A DNA stretch of 5,584 nucleotides from positions 1-5,584 of the forward strand of contig CAYWQQ010000031.1 in the NCBI GenBank assembly GCA_964461005.1, given 5' to 3'. Both the position numbers and the translations under genes were made by a program. Shown here in pieces: positions 1 to 5,407 of this stretch (its first letter is position 1; every line of letters begins with the position of its first letter). Source of the DNA: JAAZBI01 sp964461005 (GTDB lineage: Bacteria; Bacillota_I; Bacilli_A; RF39; UBA660). The notes beneath the pieces are model-generated. The model saw only the letters and a program-made list of their open reading frames with translations, did no database searches and was not told the DNA's origin.

Positions 1-831
1 TTTTTGCGCTAAAGACATAGTTTTTTTAGCGATAAAATTTAATTTGGTATTAGCATCTTGTTGTAAAGTACTAGTTATATAAGGAACTTTTGATTGTTTC
101 TTTTTTTGTTTTTTCGAAACATCAGCGATTTTAAAAGCATTAGTTAATTTACTAATTATTTCATCAGCTTCTAATTCGTTTTTTATTTCTATCTTCTTAT
201 AATTGTATGTATCTAAACTAGCTTCAAAAGTATTAAAGTTAGCTTCAATACTCCAATATTCTTCTTCAACAAATTTTTCTATTTCTCTTTCACGATCAAC
301 AATTAATTTTAAAGCTACACTTTGAACTCTTCCAGCACTTCTGCCTCCAGTTTTAGCTTGCATTAATTTACTTAATCTAAATCCAATAATACGATCTAAC
401 ATTCTTCTAGTTTCTTGAGATTTAACCAAATTATCATCAATTTTTCCTGCATGATTAAAAGCATCTCTAACAACATCTTTAGTTATTTCATTAAAAACAA
501 CTCTTTGGTATTTGTCTTCATCAATACTCAAAGCGTCTTTTAAATGCCAACTGATAGCTTCTCCTTCACGGTCAGGGTCAGTTGCCAAGAAAACAAAATC
601 AGATGCTTTAGTTTCTTTTTTTAATTCATCTATAAATTTCTTTTTGCCTTTTATTGGTATATAGCTTGGTTCAAAATTATTATCAACATCAATACCAAAT
701 CCATATTTACCTGTAGTTGCTAAATCACGAATATGTCCTTTTGAAGATAAAACTTTATAATCCTTACCTAAATACTTTTCAATTGTTTTTGATTTAGATG
801 GAGATTCCACTATTACTAAATTTTTTGTCAT
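1..831 (-). CDS. topA: DNA topoisomerase I (type IA), N-terminal 277 residues, runs off the window
   Basis: This enzyme relaxes negative supercoils by cutting and passing one strand. The frame is open from ATG at 829-831 to the left edge, so only the first 277 residues are present (whole family members are about 650-700). The Toprim domain is clear: VIVESPSKSKTI at 6-17 with catalytic Glu9, and the acidic motif LATDPDREGEAISW at 82-95 with Asp85, Asp87 and Glu91. SAGRVQ at 165-170 and PYITSTLQQDA at 250-260 are further type IA signatures. The active-site Tyr and any zinc fingers lie beyond the window. Trp95 and Trp193 are TGG. A weak AGGA lies 10 bases before the ATG. rnhB ends 71 bases upstream, and a TATAAT box in that gap suggests topA can be transcribed alone. 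Identity is near certain; 3' completeness cannot be judged. Confidence 0.97.
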   Translation of the reverse strand, partial: MTKNLVIVESPSKSKTIEKYLGKDYKVLSSKGHIRDLATTGKYGFGIDVDNNFEPSYIPIKGKKKFIDELKKETKASDFVFLATDPDREGEAISWHLKDALSIDEDKYQRVVFNEITKDVVRDAFNHAGKIDDNLVKSQETRRMLDRIIGFRLSKLMQAKTGGRSAGRVQSVALKLIVDREREIEKFVEEEYWSIEANFNTFEASLDTYNYKKIEIKNELEADEIISKLTNAFKIADVSKKQKKKQSKVPYITSTLQQDANTKLNFIAKKTMSLAQK

Positions 832-862
832 TTATATCACATCCTAAATAATTATTATTGGT

Positions 863-868
863 ATTATA
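863..868 (-). promoter_or_regulatory. Probable -10 box of a topA promoter
   Basis: On the minus strand this reads TATAAT, a perfect sigma-A -10 hexamer, in the 71-base gap between rnhB and topA. Transcription would start near 856 and give a leader of about 25 bases that still contains the AGGA before the topA ATG. There is no good -35 at the usual spacing (the best at 17 bases is TATTTT) and no TGn extension, and in AT-rich DNA a chance TATAAT is easy to find. No terminator hairpin separates rnhB from topA, so read-through from the operon is also likely. Confidence 0.4.
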
Positions 869-902
869 CATTATTTTCCTCTAATAAAATAGATAATTAT
901 AT

Positions 903-1514
903 TTATTTACAATTCAACACATCTTGAATCGGTTTAAAGGAAGTACGATGCTCTTTTATTGCACCATGTTCTTTTAAAGCATTTAAATGTTTTTTCGTAC
1001 CATAACCTTTATTATTTTTAAAATCATATTGTGGATATTTTTTATCTAGTTCTACTAACAATTTATCTCTAGTTACTTTTGCAATAACTGAAGCAGCAGC
1101 GATAGAAATACTTTTTTGATCACCTTTGATAATAGCTTGAAAAGGAATAACAATATCTAATTTCATAGCATCAATTAATATATATTCTATTTTAATTGGA
1201 TTATTTTTTATTGCTTCTTTCATAGCTAGTTTTGTTGCTTCATAAATATTTATTTTATCAATTATTTTTTCATCAATAATACCAATACCAATCCCTAAAG
1301 CATCTCTTTTTATAATTTCAAAAAACTCATTTCTTTTTTTCTCACTTAATTTTTTTGAATCAGTTAAACCTAACAATTTATAATGTAAAGGTAAAACTAC
1401 GCAGGCTGCTACCACAGGACCAACCAAAGGACCTCTCCCTACTTCATCAATACCACCAATTAGTTGATACCCTCGGTTAATTAATTCTAATTCATATTCA
1501 TATAAATCATTCAT
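903..1514 (-). CDS. rnhB: Ribonuclease HII
   Basis: This cytoplasmic nuclease cuts the RNA strand of RNA:DNA hybrids and excises single ribonucleotides misincorporated in DNA. At 203 residues it is a normal full-length family member. The metal-binding acidic residues are visible: Asp23-Glu24 in GIDEVGRGPLVGPVVAA (21-37), Asp115 in YILIDAMKLD, and Asp150 in the helix IAAASVIAKVTRD (138-150). The GRG loop at 26-28, which recognises the RNA-DNA junction, is intact, as is the C-terminal GYGTKKH...HRTSF block (170-193). The ATG lies inside the end of rbgA (8-base overlap), so translation is probably coupled, and the local Shine-Dalgarno (GAG about 10 bases before the ATG) is weak, which fits. The stop is TAA. 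The rbgA-rnhB pairing is standard in Bacilli and supports the identification. Confidence 0.97.
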   Translation of the reverse strand: MNDLYEYELELINRGYQLIGGIDEVGRGPLVGPVVAACVVLPLHYKLLGLTDSKKLSEKKRNEFFEIIKRDALGIGIGIIDEKIIDKINIYEATKLAMKEAIKNNPIKIEYILIDAMKLDIVIPFQAIIKGDQKSISIAAASVIAKVTRDKLLVELDKKYPQYDFKNNKGYGTKKHLNALKEHGAIKEHRTSFKPIQDVLNCK

Positions 1515-2379
1515 TAATAATCATCTCATAACGATCTAAAGTTATTTTACCTAAATAACCATTTGTAAAATCTTTTAATATTAAGGAATATACTTTATCA
1601 TAATCAATTTCATTACCTCTTAATAAAGCTCCTCTTTTTTTACCTATCATATCCAATATTTCAATAGTGTCATCATCTTGATTACTTAAATTATATCTTT
1701 CTTTTAAATTAGTTAAATAATATTTTTTTAAAAAATCAATTAAATAAAAAACAATTTTATCTAGTGGTAAAATATCTTCTCTAATAGCATTGGTTATTGC
1801 TAAATGAAAGGCTTCTTCTTCACTATTTAATTTTGGCCATAAAATACCAGGAGTATCTAATAAATCTAAATAGTCATTTACTTTAATCCAACTTAGTCCT
1901 TTAGTAATGCCTGGTTTATTACCTACATGAGCTGCTCTTTTGTTAGCTAGAGCGTTAATTAGAGTTGACTTACCAACATTAGGCACGCCAACAATTAAGG
2001 CTCTTATAATTGATGTTTTAATATCTTTAGCTGCTAATTTAATATTTATTAATTTTAACTTATTTTTTAATTCGTTTTCAATTAAATTAGTCTTATCAGA
2101 TAACAAATTTATATCAATAACTAAATAACCTAAAGATTGATAATATTTAATCCATTTTTTAGTTTCATTTGGATCAGCTAAATCAATTTTTGTCATAATT
2201 AATATTTTTTCTTTATTATTTATATATTCATCTATTTCTTTTAATTTAGATGAATAGGGAATACGAGCATCTATAACTTCAAAAACTAGATCTACTAATT
2301 TAATTTTTTCTTTGATTAGTCTTTTAGTTTTAGCCATATGACCTGGATACCAGTTGATATTTGTTTTGTTTTCGTTCAT
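1507..2379 (-). CDS. rbgA: Ribosome biogenesis GTPase RbgA (YlqF), circularly permuted
   Basis: RbgA-family GTPases act in late assembly of the 50S subunit, binding the immature particle and hydrolysing GTP as it matures. The protein is 290 residues, close to the B. subtilis size. The permuted motif order is visible: NWYPGHM at 9-15 and VIDAR at 35-39; G4 as TKID at 63-66; then the P-loop G1 GVPNVGKST at 131-139, G2 PGIT at 156-159 and G3 DTPG at 175-178 followed by ILWPK. The C-terminal helical domain (about 190-290) keeps IGKKRGALLRG. G4 is TKxD rather than NKxD; this changes one guanine-recognition residue but occurs in other GTPases. AGAGGAAGTG precedes the ATG at good spacing. The stop is TGA, and rnhB starts 8 bases before the end. 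Its presence just downstream of the rplS region is typical of Bacilli. Confidence 0.96.
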   Translation of the reverse strand: MNENKTNINWYPGHMAKTKRLIKEKIKLVDLVFEVIDARIPYSSKLKEIDEYINNKEKILIMTKIDLADPNETKKWIKYYQSLGYLVIDINLLSDKTNLIENELKNKLKLINIKLAAKDIKTSIIRALIVGVPNVGKSTLINALANKRAAHVGNKPGITKGLSWIKVNDYLDLLDTPGILWPKLNSEEEAFHLAITNAIREDILPLDKIVFYLIDFLKKYYLTNLKERYNLSNQDDDTIEILDMIGKKRGALLRGNEIDYDKVYSLILKDFTNGYLGKITLDRYEMIINE

Positions 2380-2393
2380 ATTATCACTTCCTC

Positions 2394-2768
2394 TTATTTT
2401 AAATCTTTTATTTTAATAAATTCTGGTTTTCTGTTATGAATAATTGTTATATAGTTAAAATCAACTTCTTCTAATACATTTAAAGCTAAAAGTAAATCTC
2501 TTCCTAAGTCGGCTGTTTTATGAGCATCAGAACCAATTGTGATGATTTTACCACCTAATTCTTTATATCTTTTAATAATATCTATATTAAGATGAAATGT
2601 CCCCAAACCATATCTTATTCCAGAAGTGTTGATTTCTATTCCTTTATTTTTATCTATTAGTGTAATTAATATTTCATCAATATTTTTTTATTTAGCTATT
2701 TTGATATAATCTTCTATACTTGCAATTCCATCATGACTTAGATTGGAATGGACATAAAAATCTTTCAT
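2394..2768 (-). pseudogene. PHP-family phosphatase remnant (histidinol-phosphatase HisK/HisJ-like), internally deleted
   Basis: Reading from ATG at 2766-2768 gives 26 residues resembling the PHP N-terminus (DFYVHSNLSHDG at 3-14), then an in-frame TAA at 2688-2690. The same frame continues with a clear C-terminal PHP segment: KGIEINTSGIRYG, then YKELGGKIITIGSDAHKTADLG, then NRKPEFIKI, ending on TAA at 2394-2396. Counting the stop, the remnant has 125 codons, against roughly 240-270 in intact relatives, so about half the protein, including the middle metal-ligand motifs, is missing. The first His of the usual HxH metal motif is also Tyr5. A strong AAGGAGA lies 5 bases before the ATG, so a 26-residue peptide would still be made. 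A TTG at 2604-2606 could open a 70-codon frame, but it starts mid-domain with no supporting Shine-Dalgarno that I can see. The gene sits 12 bases after the nuclease stop and 14 before rbgA. Intact relatives remove phosphate from histidinol phosphate or similar; this copy should be inactive. Confidence 0.85.
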
Positions 2769-2780
2769 ATGTTCTCCTTT

Positions 2781-3263
2781 TTATTGCTTCCAAATACCAA
2801 TTTTATTAATTTTAGCAGTTGCTTCAGCCTTTAATAATTTATTAGTATATTTATATTCTCCATATAAATATTTAACTTCAGCATAACCTTTATCTATTAA
2901 TGATAATTGCAATAAGTTTTCATCAATAAATATCCAACCTAAAGTTCGCTTATATTTATCTTTTAAATTTGAATTATCATCATATTCTATTTTTATTTGT
3001 TTAGCTTTTTTTAATAATTCACAAGTATAATTACTAGATTCTTCTCCATAATATTCTTTTTTATTAGTGTTTTCTGGTGTATTAACTGCTAATAACCTGA
3101 TTGTCGTTGGATTATTATCTATTAAGGCATTAAATGTATCTCCATCAATACAATAATTAAATTTGATTATATCTTCTCTTGTTTCGTTTTTAAACAAAAG
3201 AGATATCAATAAGATAATAATTAAAATAGTTAATTCAATTAATTTTTTCTTTTCTTTTTTCAT
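2781..3263 (-). CDS. Membrane-anchored thermonuclease (staphylococcal nuclease family)
   Basis: This 160-residue protein has a basic start (MKKEKKK) and one hydrophobic segment at about 8-24, with no obvious cleavage site or lipobox Cys, so it is probably exported and held at the membrane facing outward. Residues 34-160 match the SNase fold: IDGDTF at 39-44 (Asp42 corresponds to SNase Asp21), IRLLAVNTPE at 55-64 (Arg56 = Arg35, Glu64 = Glu43), DKYKRTLGW at 102-110 (Arg106 = Arg87), and a C-terminal helix ending KIGIWKQ. The family cuts DNA and RNA using Ca2+. The Ca2+ ligand equivalent to SNase Asp40 is Asn61 here, so metal affinity may be altered, while the other catalytic residues are kept. 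AGGTG lies 4 bases before the ATG. The likely roles (scavenging nucleotides, degrading external DNA) are inference. Confidence 0.9.
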   Translation of the reverse strand: MKKEKKKLIELTILIIILLISLLFKNETREDIIKFNYCIDGDTFNALIDNNPTTIRLLAVNTPENTNKKEYYGEESSNYTCELLKKAKQIKIEYDDNSNLKDKYKRTLGWIFIDENLLQLSLIDKGYAEVKYLYGEYKYTNKLLKAEATAKINKIGIWKQ

Positions 3264-3278
3264 AAAACACCTAAAATC

Positions 3279-3287
3279 ATTTTAACA
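3279..3287 (-). promoter_or_regulatory. Possible extended -10 promoter for the nuclease gene
   Basis: The minus strand reads TGTTAAAAT, which fits TGnTATAAT except for one base in the hexamer. It lies directly after the hairpin that follows lepB. A start about 7 bases downstream, near 3272, would place the AGGTG ribosome-binding site at the very 5' end of the message, which is tight. There is no recognisable -35, since that position falls in the hairpin loop. It is plausible because the hairpin should cut supply from upstream, but the evidence is only this short motif. Confidence 0.3.
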
Positions 3288-3288
3288 T

Positions 3289-3317
3289 AAAAATAGAGTT
3301 TTTAATAACTCTATTTT
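3289..3317 (-). terminator. Rho-independent terminator overlapping the lepB stop
   Basis: In the transcript direction an 11-base arm AAAATAGAGTT and its exact complement AACTCTATTTT enclose a 6-base loop, and the second arm runs into TTTTTATG. The lepB TAG stop lies inside the first arm. The perfect stem and T-run at a gene end fit an intrinsic terminator, but only two pairs are G-C, so it may be leaky. The next gene begins 26 bases later on the same strand. Confidence 0.6.
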
Positions 3318-3817
3318 ATTATTTTAATATGATTAAAAGGAAAAATAATTAAATTAGTTTTGCCAATAATACTTTTTTTATCTATAAAACCAATAATTCT
3401 ACTATCAGCTGAATATGAGCGGTTGTCCCCTAATACAAAATACTTATCTTTAGGAACAATTCCATCTTTTATTAAATATTCAGTACTAAAATCAGTAGTT
3501 ATATTAGCATAGGGATCTTTTATTTTTTTATTATTAACATAGAGCTGATTATCTCTATATTCTATTTTTTCACCAGGCAAACCAATAACTCTTTTTATTA
3601 AATGATCATTTTCTCTTTTTATTGCAACGACATCAAAGCGATTCAAACCACCTAATGAAAACCCTATTTTATTTAAAATCATTATATCATTATTAAATAA
3701 AGTTGAATTCATTGAATCTCCTTCAACAATAATTGGTGTAATAATAAATGTTCTTAATAGTATCACAACTATGATAATTGCTAAATAAAATATAATTGAT
3801 TTGGTATATTTTTTCAT
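3311..3817 (-). CDS. lepB: Signal peptidase I
   Basis: This membrane serine protease removes signal peptides from exported proteins on the outer face of the membrane. It has 168 residues, the compact Gram-positive form with one N-terminal membrane segment (about 7-27). All family boxes are present: VEGDSM at 31-36 with nucleophile Ser35, the basic box HLIKRVIGLPGE at 72-83 with general base Lys75, and GDNRSYSADSR at 130-140. The ATG at 3815-3817 is the only start that keeps the membrane segment. Unusually, the bases before it (TTTTTCAATTAAA) hold no Shine-Dalgarno; they are the T-run of the preceding hairpin. Hairpins flank the gene on both sides and no clear promoter is visible, so expression probably depends on read-through from rplS. 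The neighbouring exported nuclease could be a substrate, but that is only inference. Confidence 0.95.
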   Translation of the reverse strand: MKKYTKSIIFYLAIIIVVILLRTFIITPIIVEGDSMNSTLFNNDIMILNKIGFSLGGLNRFDVVAIKRENDHLIKRVIGLPGEKIEYRDNQLYVNNKKIKDPYANITTDFSTEYLIKDGIVPKDKYFVLGDNRSYSADSRIIGFIDKKSIIGKTNLIIFPFNHIKIIK

Positions 3818-3825
3818 TTTAATTG

Positions 3826-3849
3826 AAAAATAAGGTCTAAGACCTTATT
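3826..3849 (-). terminator. Rho-independent terminator or attenuator between rplS and lepB
   Basis: The transcript reads AATAAGGTC, loop TTA, GACCTTATT, then more T, giving a perfect 9-pair stem followed by a run of six T with the stem end included. It overlaps the rplS TAA stop, and its T-run ends only about 9 bases before the lepB ATG. The form is that of an intrinsic terminator. With only three G-C pairs it may reduce rather than stop transcription, making lepB expression lower than rplS. Confidence 0.65.
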
Positions 3850-4186
3850 AATTCCTTTCTTTTGTTTTAAATTGTTTAATTAAATTTCTAACAAAATACA
3901 ATTTAGCTCTTCTAACTTTACCTTTTTTAACAACTGTAAAAGTTGCAATTACAGGTGAGTTTACTGGGAAAGTTCTTTCAACACCAATTCCTGAAGATAA
4001 TTTTCTAACTGTAAAAGTTTCACTTATACCTTGACCTTTACGAGAAATTACAATTCCTTCAAAATTTTGGATACGTTTTCTTTTTCCTTCAACTATCTCT
4101 ACTCCAATATTTACTGTATCTCCTACTCTAAATTCTGGAATATTTGGATTAAGTTGTTTTTCAGTTATTTTGTCAATAACATTCAT
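3848..4186 (-). CDS. rplS: Large-subunit ribosomal protein bL19
   Basis: bL19 is a 50S protein at the interface with the 30S subunit. The chosen start gives 112 residues, normal for the family. Nearly the whole protein matches the signature, with RIQNFEGIVISRKGQGISETFTVRKLSSGIGVERTFPVNSP through KKGKVRRAKLYFVRNL; the bL19 hallmark GKVRRAKLY is near residues 88-96. The frame can be opened three codons earlier with GTG at 4193-4195, but that GTG is part of the ribosome-binding site AAGGAGTG (4193-4200), which stands exactly 6 bases before the ATG at 4184-4186. The ATG is therefore the start. It follows trmD, as in other Bacilli, and has its own promoter and leader. Stop is TAA, overlapped by a terminator-like hairpin. 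Confidence 0.98.
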   Translation of the reverse strand: MNVIDKITEKQLNPNIPEFRVGDTVNIGVEIVEGKRKRIQNFEGIVISRKGQGISETFTVRKLSSGIGVERTFPVNSPVIATFTVVKKGKVRRAKLYFVRNLIKQFKTKERN

Positions 4187-4245
4187 CTCTGTCACTCCTT
4201 TTCTTATTAATGATCATTAAATCAAGCGGATCATCTTTTTCAACA
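4187..4245 (-). promoter_or_regulatory. rplS mRNA leader, possible L19 autoregulatory leader
   Basis: The roughly 59-base leader between the predicted transcription start and the rplS ATG has internal structure. GATGATC can pair with GATCATT (7 pairs, one G-U) across a 13-base loop, and the second arm lies within a perfect 14-base palindrome TTAATGATCATTAA at 4207-4220. A bL19 leader element is known upstream of rplS in Bacilli, thought to mediate feedback by the protein. Position and size fit, but I cannot confirm that the conserved core of that family is here, and AT-rich palindromes can arise by chance. Confidence 0.35.
4193..4200 (-). promoter_or_regulatory. Ribosome-binding site that fixes the rplS start
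   Basis: The minus strand reads AAGGAGTG, a strong Shine-Dalgarno sequence, 6 bases before ATG at 4184-4186. It contains the upstream in-frame GTG, which cannot be the start because nothing would remain to bind the ribosome at a workable distance. Confidence 0.85.
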
Positions 4246-4250
4246 TAAAA

Positions 4251-4279
4251 AGTTTATCATATATTTTAAAAAGATACAA
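4251..4279 (-). promoter_or_regulatory. Sigma-A-type promoter for rplS
   Basis: In the gap after the trmD stop the minus strand reads TTGTAT (4274-4279), a 17-base spacer, then TAAACT (4251-4256) preceded by TGA, an extended -10. The -35 matches consensus at 3 of 6 positions and the -10 at 4 of 6, with ideal spacing. The start would be near 4244-4246. No terminator hairpin follows trmD, so rplS is probably read both from this promoter and from the upstream rimM-trmD transcript. Confidence 0.5.
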
Positions 4280-4282
4280 CTA

Positions 4283-5398
4283 TTATCTAGTTTTGTGCTC
4301 ATAATTATCAACTTCATTATTTTTGATTTCTTTCATTAAACTAAGACGTCTATTTAATTCTTTAATAACAATTTGAATTTGTTTTAATATTTGATGTCGA
4401 TATTCTTCACCTAAATATTTAATATATGTATTAATAATATAATCACGATATTTTTCAGCTTCTCCTAAGAGAGCTGATGTGCCTTCATCATCATCTTCAC
4501 TTAATAATAAATCATTGAATTGATTTAAGATGATTCCTAATTTTTTATTGATTCTAATTTTAGCAATTTTTTCTATAAATGATTTTTTAATAATAATCAT
4601 TTTATTAATACTAATAATATCATCTCTTCTTGGATCGTTTTTAGGCGTTATTTCTAATCCACTGATTTTATTATATTCAAAATAACTAACTTCTTGTTTT
4701 TTATTATCTTTTATTAAAACATAGCCTGTTTTTTTGTTTTTCACTAAGTCTGGCCTTTTTTCTAATGTTTTAATCATTTTTTCTGTTTGACGCCATTTTT
4801 CTATTTCTTTATGATTACCATTTAAAAGAACATCTGGCACTTTCATTCCTGCAAATTCTCTTGGTTTAGTATATGTTGGATAATCTAATAAATTTTCATT
4901 AAAAGATTCGTTATCAATTGAATCTTTTTCAATCACACCATCAACTAGTCTAGTTATACTATCGGTAATAACCATAGCTGGTAATTCTCCACCAGTTAAA
5001 ACATAATCACCTATGCTGATTTCCATATCTGCTAAAGAAACAATTCTTTCATCAAAGCCTTCATAATGACCACAAATCAAAATTATATGTTCATCTTTAC
5101 TTAAAGTTCCCGCTAATTTTTGATTATATGGTACTCCTTGTGGAGTTAATAAAACTACTTTTGTATTTTCTTTTTTTAAATTTTTAACTGCATCAAAAAT
5201 AGGTTGGCACATCAAAACCATACCAGCTCCACCACCATAAGGTGTATCATCTACTTTTTGATGTTTATCTTTTGAATAATCACGTAGATTTCTAATCATG
5301 ATTTCTACTTTTTTACTATCTAGAGCTCTTTTAATGATTGATTCACTTAAAAAACCATTAAACATTTGAGGAAATAATGTTAAAATATCAATCTTCAT
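4283..5398 (-). CDS. trmD: tRNA (guanine37-N1)-methyltransferase TrmD with a C-terminal extension
   Basis: TrmD methylates G37 next to the anticodon of tRNAs reading CNN codons, using S-adenosylmethionine, and prevents +1 frameshifting. Residues 1-222 are a normal TrmD: YGGGAGMV at 54-61, the knot and cofactor loops GHYEGFDERI (110-119) and SIGDYVLTGGELPAM (128-142), and LLDYPTYTKPREF and GNHKEIEKWR further on. The position usually held by catalytic Asp, before SF in the flexible loop, is Glu164. The protein is 371 residues against about 225-250 usually: from about 223 to 371 there is an extra region with a linker (GLEITPKNDPRRDD), a hydrophobic basic stretch (MIIIKKSFIEKIAKI, 267-281), an acidic patch (SEDDDEG, 300-306) and long predicted helices to about 357. 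I do not recognise this domain. The frame is continuous, with no internal ribosome-binding site before Met267, so it is a fusion. A perfect AGGAGG lies 5 bases before the ATG, 9 bases after the rimM stop. Confidence 0.97.
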   Translation of the reverse strand: MKIDILTLFPQMFNGFLSESIIKRALDSKKVEIMIRNLRDYSKDKHQKVDDTPYGGGAGMVLMCQPIFDAVKNLKKENTKVVLLTPQGVPYNQKLAGTLSKDEHIILICGHYEGFDERIVSLADMEISIGDYVLTGGELPAMVITDSITRLVDGVIEKDSIDNESFNENLLDYPTYTKPREFAGMKVPDVLLNGNHKEIEKWRQTEKMIKTLEKRPDLVKNKKTGYVLIKDNKKQEVSYFEYNKISGLEITPKNDPRRDDIISINKMIIIKKSFIEKIAKIRINKKLGIILNQFNDLLLSEDDDEGTSALLGEAEKYRDYIINTYIKYLGEEYRHQILKQIQIVIKELNRRLSLMKEIKNNEVDNYEHKTR

Positions 5399-5407
5399 AA
5401 TTACCTC

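Noticed and set aside
1507..1509. TGA possibly read as Trp (Mycoplasma-type code)
   Set aside because: RbgA is already full length at this TGA, rnhB starts just beside it, and the Trp codons checked in topA, rbgA, the nuclease and trmD are TGG.
1940..2128. 62-codon open frame on the plus strand
   Set aside because: It lies wholly inside rbgA on the opposite strand, over the P-loop region, and its product is a low-complexity shadow with no family resemblance.
2394..2606. 70-codon frame from a TTG start as a stand-alone gene
   Set aside because: It begins in the middle of a PHP domain, and the same frame continues upstream to an N-terminal PHP fragment with a strong ribosome-binding site, so it is the 3' part of a broken gene.
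3289..3317. Bidirectional terminator serving a plus-strand transcript
   Set aside because: The stem is also followed by T-rich sequence on the plus strand, but no plus-strand gene exists in the window to terminate.
4207..4220. The 14-base palindrome as a mobile-element end or attachment site
   Set aside because: There is no second copy, no flanking duplication and no recombinase gene nearby; a leader structure or chance is more likely.
4283..4600. The TrmD extension as a separate gene starting at Met267
   Set aside because: There is no ribosome-binding site before that ATG and the frame is continuous with a linker from TrmD, so a fusion is the simpler reading.
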